Below, piece by piece: positions 33,089-40,836 of a stretch of DNA of 64,000 nt (position 1 is its first letter; every line of letters begins with the position of its first letter). A program made the translations under genes and the position numbers. The DNA comes from Mesorhizobium prunaredense. Lineage in GTDB: Bacteria > Pseudomonadota > Alphaproteobacteria > Rhizobiales > Rhizobiaceae. The notes under the pieces are model-generated. The model saw nothing but the letters and a program-made list of their open reading frames with translations, ran no database searches and was not told the origin of the DNA. The stretch is taken from NCBI RefSeq assembly GCF_900156895.1, contig NZ_FTPD01000023.1:130892-194891 (forward strand). Direction: 5' to 3'.

Positions 33089-33116
33089 AAAAAGGGCGCC
33101 GTTCGACGCCCTTTTT
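33089..33116 (-). terminator. Intrinsic terminator of petABC
   Basis: Perfect stem AAAAAGGGCG/CGCCCTTTTT with an 8-base loop. The A and T flanks make it bidirectional; on the minus strand it follows the cytochrome c1 stop by 22 bases. Confidence 0.9.
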
Positions 33117-33137
33117 GATCTCGTGGTTTTCCGTAGC

Positions 33138-34010
33138 TCAGTGCGCCACGCCGGCCCACACCTTGCGCTTGGTCAGATAGACCAGCGCGCCGAACAGCAA
33201 CAGGAAAACCAGCACGCGAAAGCCGGTCTTCTTGCGGGCTTCCAGATGCGGCTCGGCTGCCCACATCAGGAACGCCGACACGTCGCGGGAATACTGGTCG
33301 ACCGTCTGCGGCGAGCCGTCGTCATAGGTCACCTGATCGTCGGAAAGCGGGTTGGGCATCTTCAGCGAGACGCCGGCTATGAAGTACGGATTGTAGTGGG
33401 TGCCTTCCGGTATCTCCATGCCCGCCGGCGGCTGCTCGTCATAGCCGGTCAGCAGCGAGTGGATGTAGTCGGGACCGCCCTGGGCGTATTGCGTGAAGAT
33501 GTCGAAGACGAAACGCGGAAAACCGCGCGTGACGCCGCGCGCCTTGGCCAGCAGCGACATATCGGGCGGCGCAGCCCCGCCATTGGCGGCCGCTGCTGCC
33601 TGATCGTTGGGAAACGGCGCCGGGAAATAGTCGGACGGTATGCCGGGACGATCGAACATGTCGCCGGCATCGTTGGGACCATCGTTGATCGTGTACTCGG
33701 CGGCCAGCGCCTTGACCTGCGCTTCCGAATAGCCAAGATCTTCCAGCGTGCGAAACGCCACCAATTTCATCGAATGGCAGGTGGCGCAAACTTCCTTGAA
33801 GACCTTCAGCCCGCGCTGCAACTGCGCCTTGTCGTAGGTGCCGAAAGGCCCGGCGAAGCTCCAGTCCATCTCCTTCGGCTGGTGTATCGGGAAATGCGTC
33901 GGCGCGGCTTCGCTGTGCGCCTCCTCCTGGGCGATCGCCCCGGTTGTCGCGGCCGCAGTGCCTGCCAGCACAAGGCCGAGCAGCGCCAGCGAGGTGAGAA
34001 TCGTCTTCAT
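33138..34010 (-). CDS. petC: Cytochrome c1 of the bc1 complex
   Basis: The 290-residue precursor starts MKTILTSLALLGLVLAG (signal peptide) after AGGGG. Haem c is bound at VCATCHSMK (C-x2-C-H, ~60), and the axial Met ligand is probably in LKMPNPLSD. Residues ~262-280 (VLVFLLLFGALVYLTKRKVW) anchor it in the inner membrane. In many rhizobia cytochromes b and c1 are made from a fused fbcH gene; here they are two genes with a palindrome between them. Part of petABC, electron transfer from ubiquinol to cytochrome c. Confidence 0.95.
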   Translation of the reverse strand: MKTILTSLALLGLVLAGTAAATTGAIAQEEAHSEAAPTHFPIHQPKEMDWSFAGPFGTYDKAQLQRGLKVFKEVCATCHSMKLVAFRTLEDLGYSEAQVKALAAEYTINDGPNDAGDMFDRPGIPSDYFPAPFPNDQAAAAANGGAAPPDMSLLAKARGVTRGFPRFVFDIFTQYAQGGPDYIHSLLTGYDEQPPAGMEIPEGTHYNPYFIAGVSLKMPNPLSDDQVTYDDGSPQTVDQYSRDVSAFLMWAAEPHLEARKKTGFRVLVFLLLFGALVYLTKRKVWAGVAH

Positions 34011-34052
34011 ACCAAATCCCCTTGAGATTCTCTGGCGCGCTGTCGTCGTCTC

Positions 34053-34101
34053 GAGCATGATCTTGTCCGAAAACCGGTCTCCACTTTTCGGGGTCATGCT
34101 C
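34053..34101. repeat. Palindromic element inside the petABC operon
   Basis: GAGCATGATC...GGTCATGCTC palindrome with inner CCGAAAACCGG and CTTTTCGG blocks. It lies between petB and petC, and its last two bases are the first two of the petB stop triplet (34100-34102). The family occurs again at 36656-36716 and in part at 20180-20217. Confidence 0.75.
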
Positions 34102-35404
34102 AGCCCTTGGTTTCCGGCGCGGCTGTCGCGCGAGCCGGATGCCCGCCACCGCCAGCCTTGTTCTTCTCGAGAACTGCCTCGGTGATCGAGTTCGGCAACC
34201 GCCGCGGGGTTTCGATCAGGCCCAGCACCGGCAGCACGACCAGGAAGAAGGCGAAGTAGAACAATGTCGCCATCTGCGCCATGAAGACATAGCTGCCTTC
34301 GGCCGGCTGCGAACCCAGCCAGCCAAGCAGGACGGCGTCGATCACGAACAGCCAGAAGAACAGCTTGTACCAGGGCCGGTAGACCGCTGAGCGCACCTTC
34401 GAGGTGTCGAGCCACGGCACCAGGAACAGCATGGCGATGGAGCCGAACATCGCGAGCACGCCACCGAGCTTGGAGTTGATCGGCCCGATATTGAAGGTGA
34501 TGGCGCGCAGGATCGCGTAGAACGGCAGGAAGTACCATTCCGGCACGATGTGGGCCGGCGTCTTCAGCGGGTCGGCGACAACGTAGTTGTCCGGGTGGCC
34601 GAGAAAGTTCGGCAAGTAGAAGACGAAATAGGCGAAGATGAACAGGAACACCAGCATCCCGAACGCGTCCTTGATGGTCGCATAAGGGGTGAAGGCGACG
34701 GTATCGGTCTTCGATTTGACCTCGATGCCGGTCGGGTTTGACTGGCCGACCACATGCAGCGCCCATATATGCAGCACGACGACGCCGGCGATCATGAACG
34801 GCAGCAGGTAGTGCAGTGAAAAGAAACGGTTCAGCGTCGGGTTGTCGACAGCGAAGCCGCCGAGCAGAAGCTGCTGGATCCATTCGCCGACCAGCGGGAT
34901 GGCGGTGAAGAAGCCGGTGATGACGGTCGCGCCCCAGAACGACATCTGTCCCCAGGGCAGCACATAGCCCATGAAGCCTGTCGCCATCATCAGGAGGTAG
35001 ATGATGCAGCCGAGGATCCACAGAAGCTCGCGCGGCGCCTTGTACGAACCATAGTAGAGGCCGCGGAAGATGTGGATGTAGACGGCGACGAAGAAGAACG
35101 ACGCGCCGTTCGAATGCAGATAGCGCAACAGCCAGCCCGAATTCACGTCGCGCATGATCTTCTCGACCGAATCGAAGGCGAGACTGCTGTCCGCCGCATA
35201 ATGCATGGCCAGCACGATGCCGGTCAGAATCTGCGCACCCAGCATGAGCGCCAGGATGCCGCCGAAGGTCCACGCATAATTGAGGTTGCGCGGCACCGGA
35301 TAGGCGACGAAGCTGTCATAGACCAGCCGCGGCAGCGGCATGCGGGCATCGACCCAGCGTCCGATACCGGTCTTGGGCGTATAGGTCGAGTGTCCCTCGC
35401 TCAT
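34100..35404 (-). CDS. petB: Cytochrome b of the bc1 complex
   Basis: The 434-residue membrane protein has eight helices. The paired haem ligands lie in helices B and D (LHSNGASFFFVAVYIHIFRG and HYLLPFMIAGVVVLHIWALH), with MGYVLPWGQMSFWGATVITG at the Qo site and the PEWYFLPFYAILR motif. It carries both b haems and the Qo and Qi quinone sites. Start MSEGHSTYTPK is preceded by GGGGA. It follows petA by 17 bases and ends within a palindromic repeat before petC. Confidence 0.97.
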   Translation of the reverse strand: MSEGHSTYTPKTGIGRWVDARMPLPRLVYDSFVAYPVPRNLNYAWTFGGILALMLGAQILTGIVLAMHYAADSSLAFDSVEKIMRDVNSGWLLRYLHSNGASFFFVAVYIHIFRGLYYGSYKAPRELLWILGCIIYLLMMATGFMGYVLPWGQMSFWGATVITGFFTAIPLVGEWIQQLLLGGFAVDNPTLNRFFSLHYLLPFMIAGVVVLHIWALHVVGQSNPTGIEVKSKTDTVAFTPYATIKDAFGMLVFLFIFAYFVFYLPNFLGHPDNYVVADPLKTPAHIVPEWYFLPFYAILRAITFNIGPINSKLGGVLAMFGSIAMLFLVPWLDTSKVRSAVYRPWYKLFFWLFVIDAVLLGWLGSQPAEGSYVFMAQMATLFYFAFFLVVLPVLGLIETPRRLPNSITEAVLEKNKAGGGGHPARATAAPETKG

Positions 35405-35421
35405 CGAAATGTCCCCTCGCC

Positions 35422-35982
35422 TCAGCCGATACGGATCTTGGTGTCGGAAATGAACTGGAATACCGGCACCGACATGTTCTCCGGCGCCGGTCCGCCGCGG
35501 ACGCGGCCGGCGGTGTCGTATGTCGAACCGTGGCACGGGCAGAACCAGCCGCCGAACTCGCCTTCCTGGCCGAGCGGAATGCAGCCGAGATGGGTGCAGA
35601 CCTGGACCATCACCATCCAGGCCTCCTTGCCCGGCGTGGTGCGGTTGGCGTCGGTCGCCGGTGCATCGGCCGGCAGATTGGCGTTGCGGGCGAGCGGATC
35701 CTTGAGCTCAGCCAGATTGACGGCCTCGCCGTCCTTCATCTCTTGTTCGGTGCGGTTGCGCACCACCACCGGCTTGCCGCGCCATTTCACGACAAGCGAC
35801 GTTCCCGGCGTCAGCGAGGAGACGTCGACCTCGACCGAGGCCAGCGCCAGCGTCGAGGCATCCGGGCGCATCTGGTCGATGAACGGCCAGGCGACGGCAC
35901 CCGCGCCGACCACCGCGGCCATGCCCGTGGCGACGTAGAGAAAATCACGACGGTTGGGATCCTGGATGTCGGTTGCGCTCAC
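35422..35982 (-). CDS. petA: Ubiquinol-cytochrome c reductase iron-sulfur subunit (Rieske)
   Basis: The 186-residue protein has a twin-arginine N-terminal signal-anchor (RRDFLYVATGMAAVVGAGA), the hinge, and the Rieske domain with cluster ligands CTHLGC and CPCHGS plus the Gly-Pro-Ala loop (GGPAPENM). It is exported folded by Tat and moves electrons from the Qo site to cytochrome c1. The start is a GTG (MSATDIQDP) with AGGATCAGG upstream. First gene of petABC. Confidence 0.97.
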   Translation of the reverse strand: MSATDIQDPNRRDFLYVATGMAAVVGAGAVAWPFIDQMRPDASTLALASVEVDVSSLTPGTSLVVKWRGKPVVVRNRTEQEMKDGEAVNLAELKDPLARNANLPADAPATDANRTTPGKEAWMVMVQVCTHLGCIPLGQEGEFGGWFCPCHGSTYDTAGRVRGGPAPENMSVPVFQFISDTKIRIG

Positions 35983-36294
35983 GGGTGCCTGATCCTTTCG
36001 CCTCTTCCGTGCCGGTGGCCGAGGCTTGTTCCCCGCTCTTTCACGCCAACCCGACAGCGCATGGCGAACAGGCTAGCGAATTCCTCCGGCAATTGGACTT
36101 CGGTTTATGCGTGAAGCCCGTTTTTGTCCAGACGGGTGAAGGCACAAGGGCAGATTGTCGCGGGGACGCAATTCGACGGCGGGCGGCGTGGCGACGGGCA
36201 CATGTCGAACACGGCGAAAACGACCGAAATCAACCCGCGAAGCAGCGCCTGCGTTGCCTCGACAGAAGACGCGGCCCCGGTCTATGCTCGGCGC

Positions 36295-36651
36295 ATGGCG
36301 CATGTCATCGATCGCGACAAATGGGCCGGGACGCCCGACCGCTGGCCCGACCATTGGCAGGGCGAACTGCAGTGCGGCGCCTACGGCTCCAGAAGCTGCC
36401 TGATCTTCAACTATCTGCCGGAGACTGGCGGCGGCCCGCGGCTGCACATGCATCCCTATTGCGAGATTTTCATCATCCGCACGGGCACCGGGCTGTTCAC
36501 CGTCGGCGACCGGCAGATCGAGGCGTCGGCCGGCCAGATCCTGATCGTGCCGCCGAACACGCCGCACAAATTCACCAATCTCGGCCCAGGCCCGCTGGAG
36601 ACCACCGACATCCACGAAAACGGCAGCTTCATCACCGAATGGCTTGAGTAG
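36295..36651 (+). CDS. Cupin-domain protein
   Basis: A 118-residue single cupin: GPRLHMHPYCEIFIIRTGTGLFTVGD is cupin motif 1 with two His and Glu, and QILIVPPNTPHKFTNLG is motif 2 with its His. The start MAHVIDRDKW is chosen because it gives a compact cupin; in-frame ATGs further up (36202, 36124) are possible and none has a good ribosome-binding site. It is probably a small metal-dependent enzyme or binding protein of unknown substrate, divergent from petABC. Confidence 0.8.
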   Translation: MAHVIDRDKWAGTPDRWPDHWQGELQCGAYGSRSCLIFNYLPETGGGPRLHMHPYCEIFIIRTGTGLFTVGDRQIEASAGQILIVPPNTPHKFTNLGPGPLETTDIHENGSFITEWLE

Positions 36652-36655
36652 GCCA

Positions 36656-36716
36656 TGATCACGAACCGAAGGTTCCGCGTCAGCGAAAACCGGAAACCGG
36701 AAAAGATCATGGTCGA
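36656..36716. repeat. Palindromic repeat at the core/accessory boundary
   Basis: CATGATC ... GATCATG arms enclose ACCGAAGGTTCC and AAACCGGAAACCGGAAAA blocks, related to the petB-petC element. It marks the end of conserved core genes; sequence with remnants begins immediately after. Confidence 0.6.
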
Positions 36717-36857
36717 ACTAGTGGTAAAAATCTGACGCTTGGTACCCGAGGTTGACAACCGCTTTGGTGGCTTGCTGCCTATCCGCTATCACGCCGACCA
36801 CGTTAGAAACTGCCATTCCGCAGATTTCGGAAAACCTCCACTTCCGGATCAGTGCCA

Positions 36858-37025
36858 GATGTTGTCGCGGCCCATACAGCGGGCCATGTTACGCCCCTTA
36901 TGACCGCTGTCGCCATGTCGACATCATCGATTCTCGTGGTCGGCAACGCATTGCGCCTTCCGGGCGAGCCTCCGCCCGCAGGATCTCCGGCTCTTCGCAG
37001 GCTCGACTTGGCGGAGGCGGCATGA
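36858..37025 (+). pseudogene. 3' remnant of fixI/ccoI Cu+-ATPase gene
   Basis: Translation gives HTAGHVTPLMTAVAMSTSSI followed by LVVGNALRLPG and then a divergent tail, ending in a TGA that overlaps the ccoS ATG. This is the last membrane helix of CcoI/FixI copper-transporting P-type ATPases (consensus AG.VTPL.AA.AMS.SSI.VV.NALRL). The other ~700 residues are absent, and the sequence before about 36,858 is unrelated. The retained ATGA overlap shows it once formed a ccoI-ccoS operon. Confidence 0.82.
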
Positions 37026-37297
37026 ACTATCTCGTCTGGCTTGTTCCAATTGCCTTGGGCATGGGCGTCGCGGGTCTCGCGGCGTTCCTGTGGTCGATGC
37101 GCAGCGGCCAATATGAAGATCTCGACGGAGCCGCCGAAAGGGTGCTGGTTTCAGACGCCGCGGACGTTCCCCTTCGTCAGTATGGGTGGAAAAGCGAGGC
37201 GGCCGCTCATGAGGCTCGCCCCAAGGGCGGGAAGGCGCCGACCGCCGACGGCGTTTTCTCAAGGAGCAGAACGGACAGAACGGACGGAAGGGTTTGA
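37022..37297 (+). CDS. ccoS: cbb3-type oxidase assembly protein CcoS
   Basis: A 91-residue single-span protein: MNYLVWLVPIALGMGVAGLA is the membrane helix, followed by the family motif FLWSMRSGQYEDLDGAAERVL. CcoS is needed to mature cbb3 cytochrome oxidase together with CcoI. The rest of the ccoNOPQ/ccoGHI genes are not in the window and its normal partner ccoI is reduced to a tail, so this copy may be a leftover or serve oxidase genes elsewhere. The C-terminal ~35 residues (GGKAPTADG..) are longer than usual and low in conservation. Confidence 0.88.
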   Translation: MNYLVWLVPIALGMGVAGLAAFLWSMRSGQYEDLDGAAERVLVSDAADVPLRQYGWKSEAAAHEARPKGGKAPTADGVFSRSRTDRTDGRV

Positions 37298-37299
37298 CA

Positions 37300-37431
37300 A
37301 TGTCTCAAGCTGGTGACAGGCCGTACGACTGGGTGGCGGCGTTGGCTTTCTACTCGGGAGCCGCCGTGCTTGTCCCAAGCCTCGCCGCCTTGGTCGTTAG
37401 CCTTCTGGCGGTCGCCTTGGCATTGCTATAG
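37300..37431 (+). CDS. Small membrane protein (43 aa)
   Basis: Starts two bases after the ccoS stop codon: MSQAGDRPYDWVAALAFYSG, then a Val/Leu/Ala-rich helix ending SLLAVALALL. GAAGGG lies about 7 bases before the ATG. One or two membrane spans are expected. I do not recognise the family; position suggests cotranscription with ccoS and perhaps a role near respiratory assembly. Confidence 0.55.
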   Translation: MSQAGDRPYDWVAALAFYSGAAVLVPSLAALVVSLLAVALALL

Positions 37432-37590
37432 CAACGAGATGGCTATCCTGCGTAGGGCGGCGGCTCCGCGACTGCTGGCCTCTTCAGTTGCATTCGGATG
37501 CGGACGGAGTATCCTTAAGTTTGGGCGCTGGACGTTGCTGCGCCTAGTGCTCGGGCGTCCTCGCACGAGCGAAATTGGGGAGTGGCAGGC

Positions 37591-38145
37591 ATGTCCGTGG
37601 CAATGCATCCGGCGGCGCCGCATCATCTTCCGCCTTTCATAACGGCCCCCGGCGAGACCGATGTGTTGTTCACGGGGTCGGTCATCTTCCTTGTGCTGGC
37701 CGTGATGGGGATTGGAAGTTTGTACTTCTGGCTCCATTCCTTGCCGGAGCGCATGTCCCACGGCGGCAGTCAGATCCAGTTCCAGCTGGTGGCGGTGCTG
37801 TCGCTGCTGGCGTTGTTCACCCACATCCATGCGTTCTGGATTGGGGCGCTGTTTCTGGCGCTCGTCCCCGTGCCCGACTTCTGGACGCCCCTGGCCAGCA
37901 TGGCCGACTCGCTCGCCAGGATGGCGACGGGGCGGTTTCGATCCCCCGCCGCGGAGGCGCCGTCTGAGCCGGCTCCCGAGGTGCTTGCCAACTATACGCC
38001 GGTCAAAGTGGAGGCCGTACCTCCTCCGACCCCCTTGGAGAAAGCCCGAAGCGACCCCCGCGACGAAATCGCCAAGACGCATGCGCCGGAGCCGTCCGAC
38101 CGCCATCAGCGCCAGCCGGTGTCAGTGGGAGGTCATGAACGATGA
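37591..38145 (+). CDS. DUF3302 (YiaW/YibI-like) inner-membrane protein
   Basis: The 184-residue protein has two or three helices (VIFLVLAVMGIGSLYFWLHSLPERMSHG, then FQLVAVLSLLALFTHIHAFWIGALFLAL) and a Pro/Glu-rich cytoplasmic tail. The helix-LHSLPE-x-x-x-x-H-x-x-Q-x-Q-x-x-x-x-SLLALFTHIHAFW arrangement is that of DUF3302 proteins such as E. coli YiaW, which sit next to an HlyD-type protein (YiaV). Here too the stop overlaps the ATG of an HlyD gene. GGGGAG 8 bases before ATG sets the start. Confidence 0.75.
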   Translation: MSVAMHPAAPHHLPPFITAPGETDVLFTGSVIFLVLAVMGIGSLYFWLHSLPERMSHGGSQIQFQLVAVLSLLALFTHIHAFWIGALFLALVPVPDFWTPLASMADSLARMATGRFRSPAAEAPSEPAPEVLANYTPVKVEAVPPPTPLEKARSDPRDEIAKTHAPEPSDRHQRQPVSVGGHER

Positions 38146-39377
38146 TCGAAGTTCTGCTTTGTTCGGTCCTGACCGTCCTGCCCGATTTTCTCGTCCGCCG
38201 CTTCGTACAGGGAAAGAGGATTGGTCACGAGATCACGCTCTATTCTGTATGGTATGAGCTGCGATACGGAATAACGGCGTGCATAGCTCTGACAGTGATT
38301 CTGCTGACGCTCATTCTCTACTATCATCCGTCGACGTCGAGTGCGATTTCGTTCTTTCGCACCATTCCCATCCTCCCCGAAGGCTCCGGCCGCGTCGAGG
38401 AAGTCTATGTGGGCATAAGGGACAAGGTCGAGGCTGGCCAGCGCATCTTCAGGCTTGACAGCTCGGAGCAGGAAGCGGCGCTCGAGACCGCGCGACGGCG
38501 CATATCGGAGATAGACGCTGGTTTCGAATTGGCCAAGACCGAACTGGTTGGGGCCGACGCCCGCATTCAGGAAGCGCAGAGCGCCTATCAGCAGGCCCTG
38601 GACGAATTCGAAACCAAGAGCGAGCTTCAACGGCGAAACGCCAGCACTGTCGCGCAGCGCGAGATCGAGAGGCTCGCCAATATCGTGGAAGGGCGGCAGG
38701 CCGCCGTTTCCGCCGTCGTGGCGAGCAAGCAGTCAGTCGAATCACAGATTTCGTCCGTGCTGCCGGCGCAGAAAAAGAGCGCCGAGGCGGCGCTTGCCCA
38801 GGCCCAGGTCGAACTGGACAAGACCGTCGTCTACGCCGGGGTCGCCGGCACTTTGGAGCAATTCACCCTGCGCAAGGGAGACATCGTCAATCCCTTTATG
38901 CGGCCCGCCGGCGTTCTGATACCGGCGGAAGCCGGACGGAAGGCTCTTATAGGGGGCTTCAGCCAGCTCGAAGCCCAGGTGATGAAGGTCGGCATGGTTG
39001 CCGAAGCGACTTGTATTTCGATGCCTCTGACGATCATTCCGATGGTGGTCACCGAGGTTCAGGATCTCATCGCGACCGGTCAGGTTCGGGCGTCGGATCA
39101 GTTGATCGACGCCCAACAGGTGGTCCGGCCCGGAACGATCACCGTCTTTCTGGAGCCGCTGTTCGCGGGAGGGTTCGATGGCGTGCCTCCAGGCAGCAGT
39201 TGCATCGCCAACGCCTACACCAACAATCACGACCGACTTGCCGAGGAAGATTTGGGCACAGCGCACTGGCTGTTCCTGCACGTCATAGATACGGTCGGGC
39301 TGGTGCATGCGATCATATTGAGATTCCAGGCGCTCCTTCTTCCGGTGCAAACACTCGTCTTTTCGGGCGGGCATTGA
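38142..39377 (+). CDS. HlyD-family periplasmic adaptor (YiaV/YibH-like)
   Basis: The 411-residue protein has two N-terminal hydrophobic segments (~1-15, ~45-62), a biotinyl-lipoyl half motif (GSGRVEEVYVGIRDKVEAGQ), a long alpha-helical hairpin (~115-220, rich in Ala/Glu/Gln), the second lipoyl half (TVVYAGVAGTLEQFTLRKGD) and a beta domain. These are membrane-fusion-protein features. It is coupled by 4 bases to the DUF3302 gene; no outer-membrane channel or ATPase is adjacent. Probably an envelope adaptor with unknown cargo. The C-terminal residues ~370-400 are again hydrophobic, which is unusual for the family. Confidence 0.82.
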   Translation: MIEVLLCSVLTVLPDFLVRRFVQGKRIGHEITLYSVWYELRYGITACIALTVILLTLILYYHPSTSSAISFFRTIPILPEGSGRVEEVYVGIRDKVEAGQRIFRLDSSEQEAALETARRRISEIDAGFELAKTELVGADARIQEAQSAYQQALDEFETKSELQRRNASTVAQREIERLANIVEGRQAAVSAVVASKQSVESQISSVLPAQKKSAEAALAQAQVELDKTVVYAGVAGTLEQFTLRKGDIVNPFMRPAGVLIPAEAGRKALIGGFSQLEAQVMKVGMVAEATCISMPLTIIPMVVTEVQDLIATGQVRASDQLIDAQQVVRPGTITVFLEPLFAGGFDGVPPGSSCIANAYTNNHDRLAEEDLGTAHWLFLHVIDTVGLVHAIILRFQALLLPVQTLVFSGGH

Positions 39378-39524
39378 GGAACCGACGCGCCGTCGAACAT
39401 GCGGCCAAAGGAAATACCGTCATGTGCACCAAAGTGCGATCTTAAGCTCGCTATGGCCGTTCGTGCTTAAATGGAACGGGATTTGAACCGACATAACGCG
39501 GAGCAACAACGACGTCTCAAGGGA

Positions 39525-39863
39525 TCAATGCGGCAAGTCATACGCTTGGCCTGCCGACCTTAGTTCCTCAAGTGTTTTTCCGGCGCAACTTCCCGACCAA
39601 TCTCCGCCAACTGGCTCGGCCTTGCCTCGGATGGTGATTGTGCCGGCCTGATTGTCGGGGGTTATATAAACGGCAACCCCGTCTGGACCAATTTTGGACA
39701 AGTAGTAAGCACGAACGATGCCGCTTAATTCACAACGCACCAAGAAAGGAAAGTCCTCGAACGATCCCTCTTGGGCATGTGCTTCAGGGCTATACATGCA
39801 GGCAAGCGACGATTGCGCAATGACAGCGAAAACTGTTCCTGTAAATAGCCAACGAGCCTTCAT
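39525..39863 (-). CDS. Secreted hypothetical protein
   Basis: The 112-residue precursor starts MKARWLFTGTVFAVIAQSSL with a probable signal-peptide cleavage after AHA (~31). The mature part is small with two Cys (VRCELSG, WSGSCAG) that could form a disulfide. GAAGGAT precedes this ATG; earlier in-frame Met codons lie in non-coding-like sequence. No family is recognised. Periplasmic by prediction. Confidence 0.6.
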   Translation of the reverse strand: MKARWLFTGTVFAVIAQSSLACMYSPEAHAQEGSFEDFPFLVRCELSGIVRAYYLSKIGPDGVAVYITPDNQAGTITIRGKAEPVGGDWSGSCAGKTLEELRSAGQAYDLPH

Positions 39864-39980
39864 GCGAATATCCTTCCTAGGCCAAATATACACCATTGAT
39901 TGCCGTTCCTTGACCACCCGGTTCCGAATAAGCTCGATGGCGCTTCGCCACTCGTCACCGACACGATCAATGCGAAAGCA

Positions 39981-40757
39981 TTATCGGCAGCCCCTCAGTC
40001 TGGTGTGACCGAACGCTCCCATGATCATCAGGTCGGCGCCGATTTCGATCGCTCGCTCCTGAAGCGACACCTCGACCGGGCAATCCTCGGATACGAATGG
40101 CATGGCCTCGGCTGACAGCCCGCGTAGGTTCAGCCCTTGAGCCAAGCGTCGGGCGGCGTCCGTCTCCTGCAGGGACTTCTCGCCCGTCACGGTGAGCACC
40201 GTAATCTTGGAAGCGCGGCGCAACACCTGATGTGCATCCGCCACGGCGCGAGCCGCAACACGGCTGCCGTCCCAGGCAATAGCAACGCTGTGCAGCTTCG
40301 TGACAGGCTCGACCTCTGGCAGAAGGATCGTCGGCCTTCCCGACCCGAAGATAATGGCCTGCGCGGTCGTCCTGCTCGTGGGGTTGTTCGCCTCCCAGGC
40401 GCAGAGAACGAGATCATAGTAACGCGCTTGAATTGCAGCGGTGTCATTCAGCAAGGGAGCGTTCGACGCGACCGCGTCTGTGGTTGAGTCCACGCCTGCC
40501 CGTTTCGCTTCCAGCACAACCTTTGCTAGAAACGCTTCGCCGCGATCCCGGCACAGCGCTTCGGCCTCCCGCGTCATTTTGGGGACGTCGACCAGCCTCC
40601 GCGACAGCGCATTCGAGATGTTTCGGATCTCTACGTTTATGGCCAACGCATGCAGTTGCGCGCCGAGGGCCGCCGCCATCGCGACCGCCCTGGGCACTAC
40701 CATTTCAGGGTTGGGTTCGGGATAGGTGATAACAGGAAGCAGGGCTATCGTTTTCAC
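39981..40757 (-). CDS. Universal stress protein, C-terminally shortened
   Basis: The 258-residue protein has two UspA-like halves; the second contains HSVAIAWDGSRVAARAVADA and ends ADLMIMGAFGHTRLRG-CR. In normal proteins the G-x-x-G-H-S/T-R-L-R-E stretch continues for ~15-20 residues (GG.T..LL). Here it stops two residues later, and the DNA beyond does not encode the missing part, so the 3' end has been replaced. The GTG start is fixed by GGAGG 7 bases upstream. UspA proteins bind ATP or aid stress survival; whether this form is functional is open. Confidence 0.78.
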   Translation of the reverse strand: MKTIALLPVITYPEPNPEMVVPRAVAMAAALGAQLHALAINVEIRNISNALSRRLVDVPKMTREAEALCRDRGEAFLAKVVLEAKRAGVDSTTDAVASNAPLLNDTAAIQARYYDLVLCAWEANNPTSRTTAQAIIFGSGRPTILLPEVEPVTKLHSVAIAWDGSRVAARAVADAHQVLRRASKITVLTVTGEKSLQETDAARRLAQGLNLRGLSAEAMPFVSEDCPVEVSLQERAIEIGADLMIMGAFGHTRLRGCR

Positions 40758-40836
40758 TAGGGGCCTCCTTCTGAATGCAGGGTACGCGAAGGCCATCTAG
40801 TCCCAAAGCACTCATCCGGGATGTGCATGGGTCCGC

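Noticed and set aside
33138..35273. A very long minus-strand open frame spanning petC and most of petB
   Set aside because: Only its last 290 codons are cytochrome c1; the upstream part is petB read in the wrong frame. Cytochrome b has its own frame, start and ribosome-binding site.
39468..39482. GGGATTTGAACCG, which on the minus strand resembles a tRNA T-arm (GGTTCAAATCCC)
   Set aside because: The flanking bases do not form a five-pair T-stem, and no acceptor, D or anticodon arms are found around it. A tRNA fragment at an island junction remains possible but unsupported.
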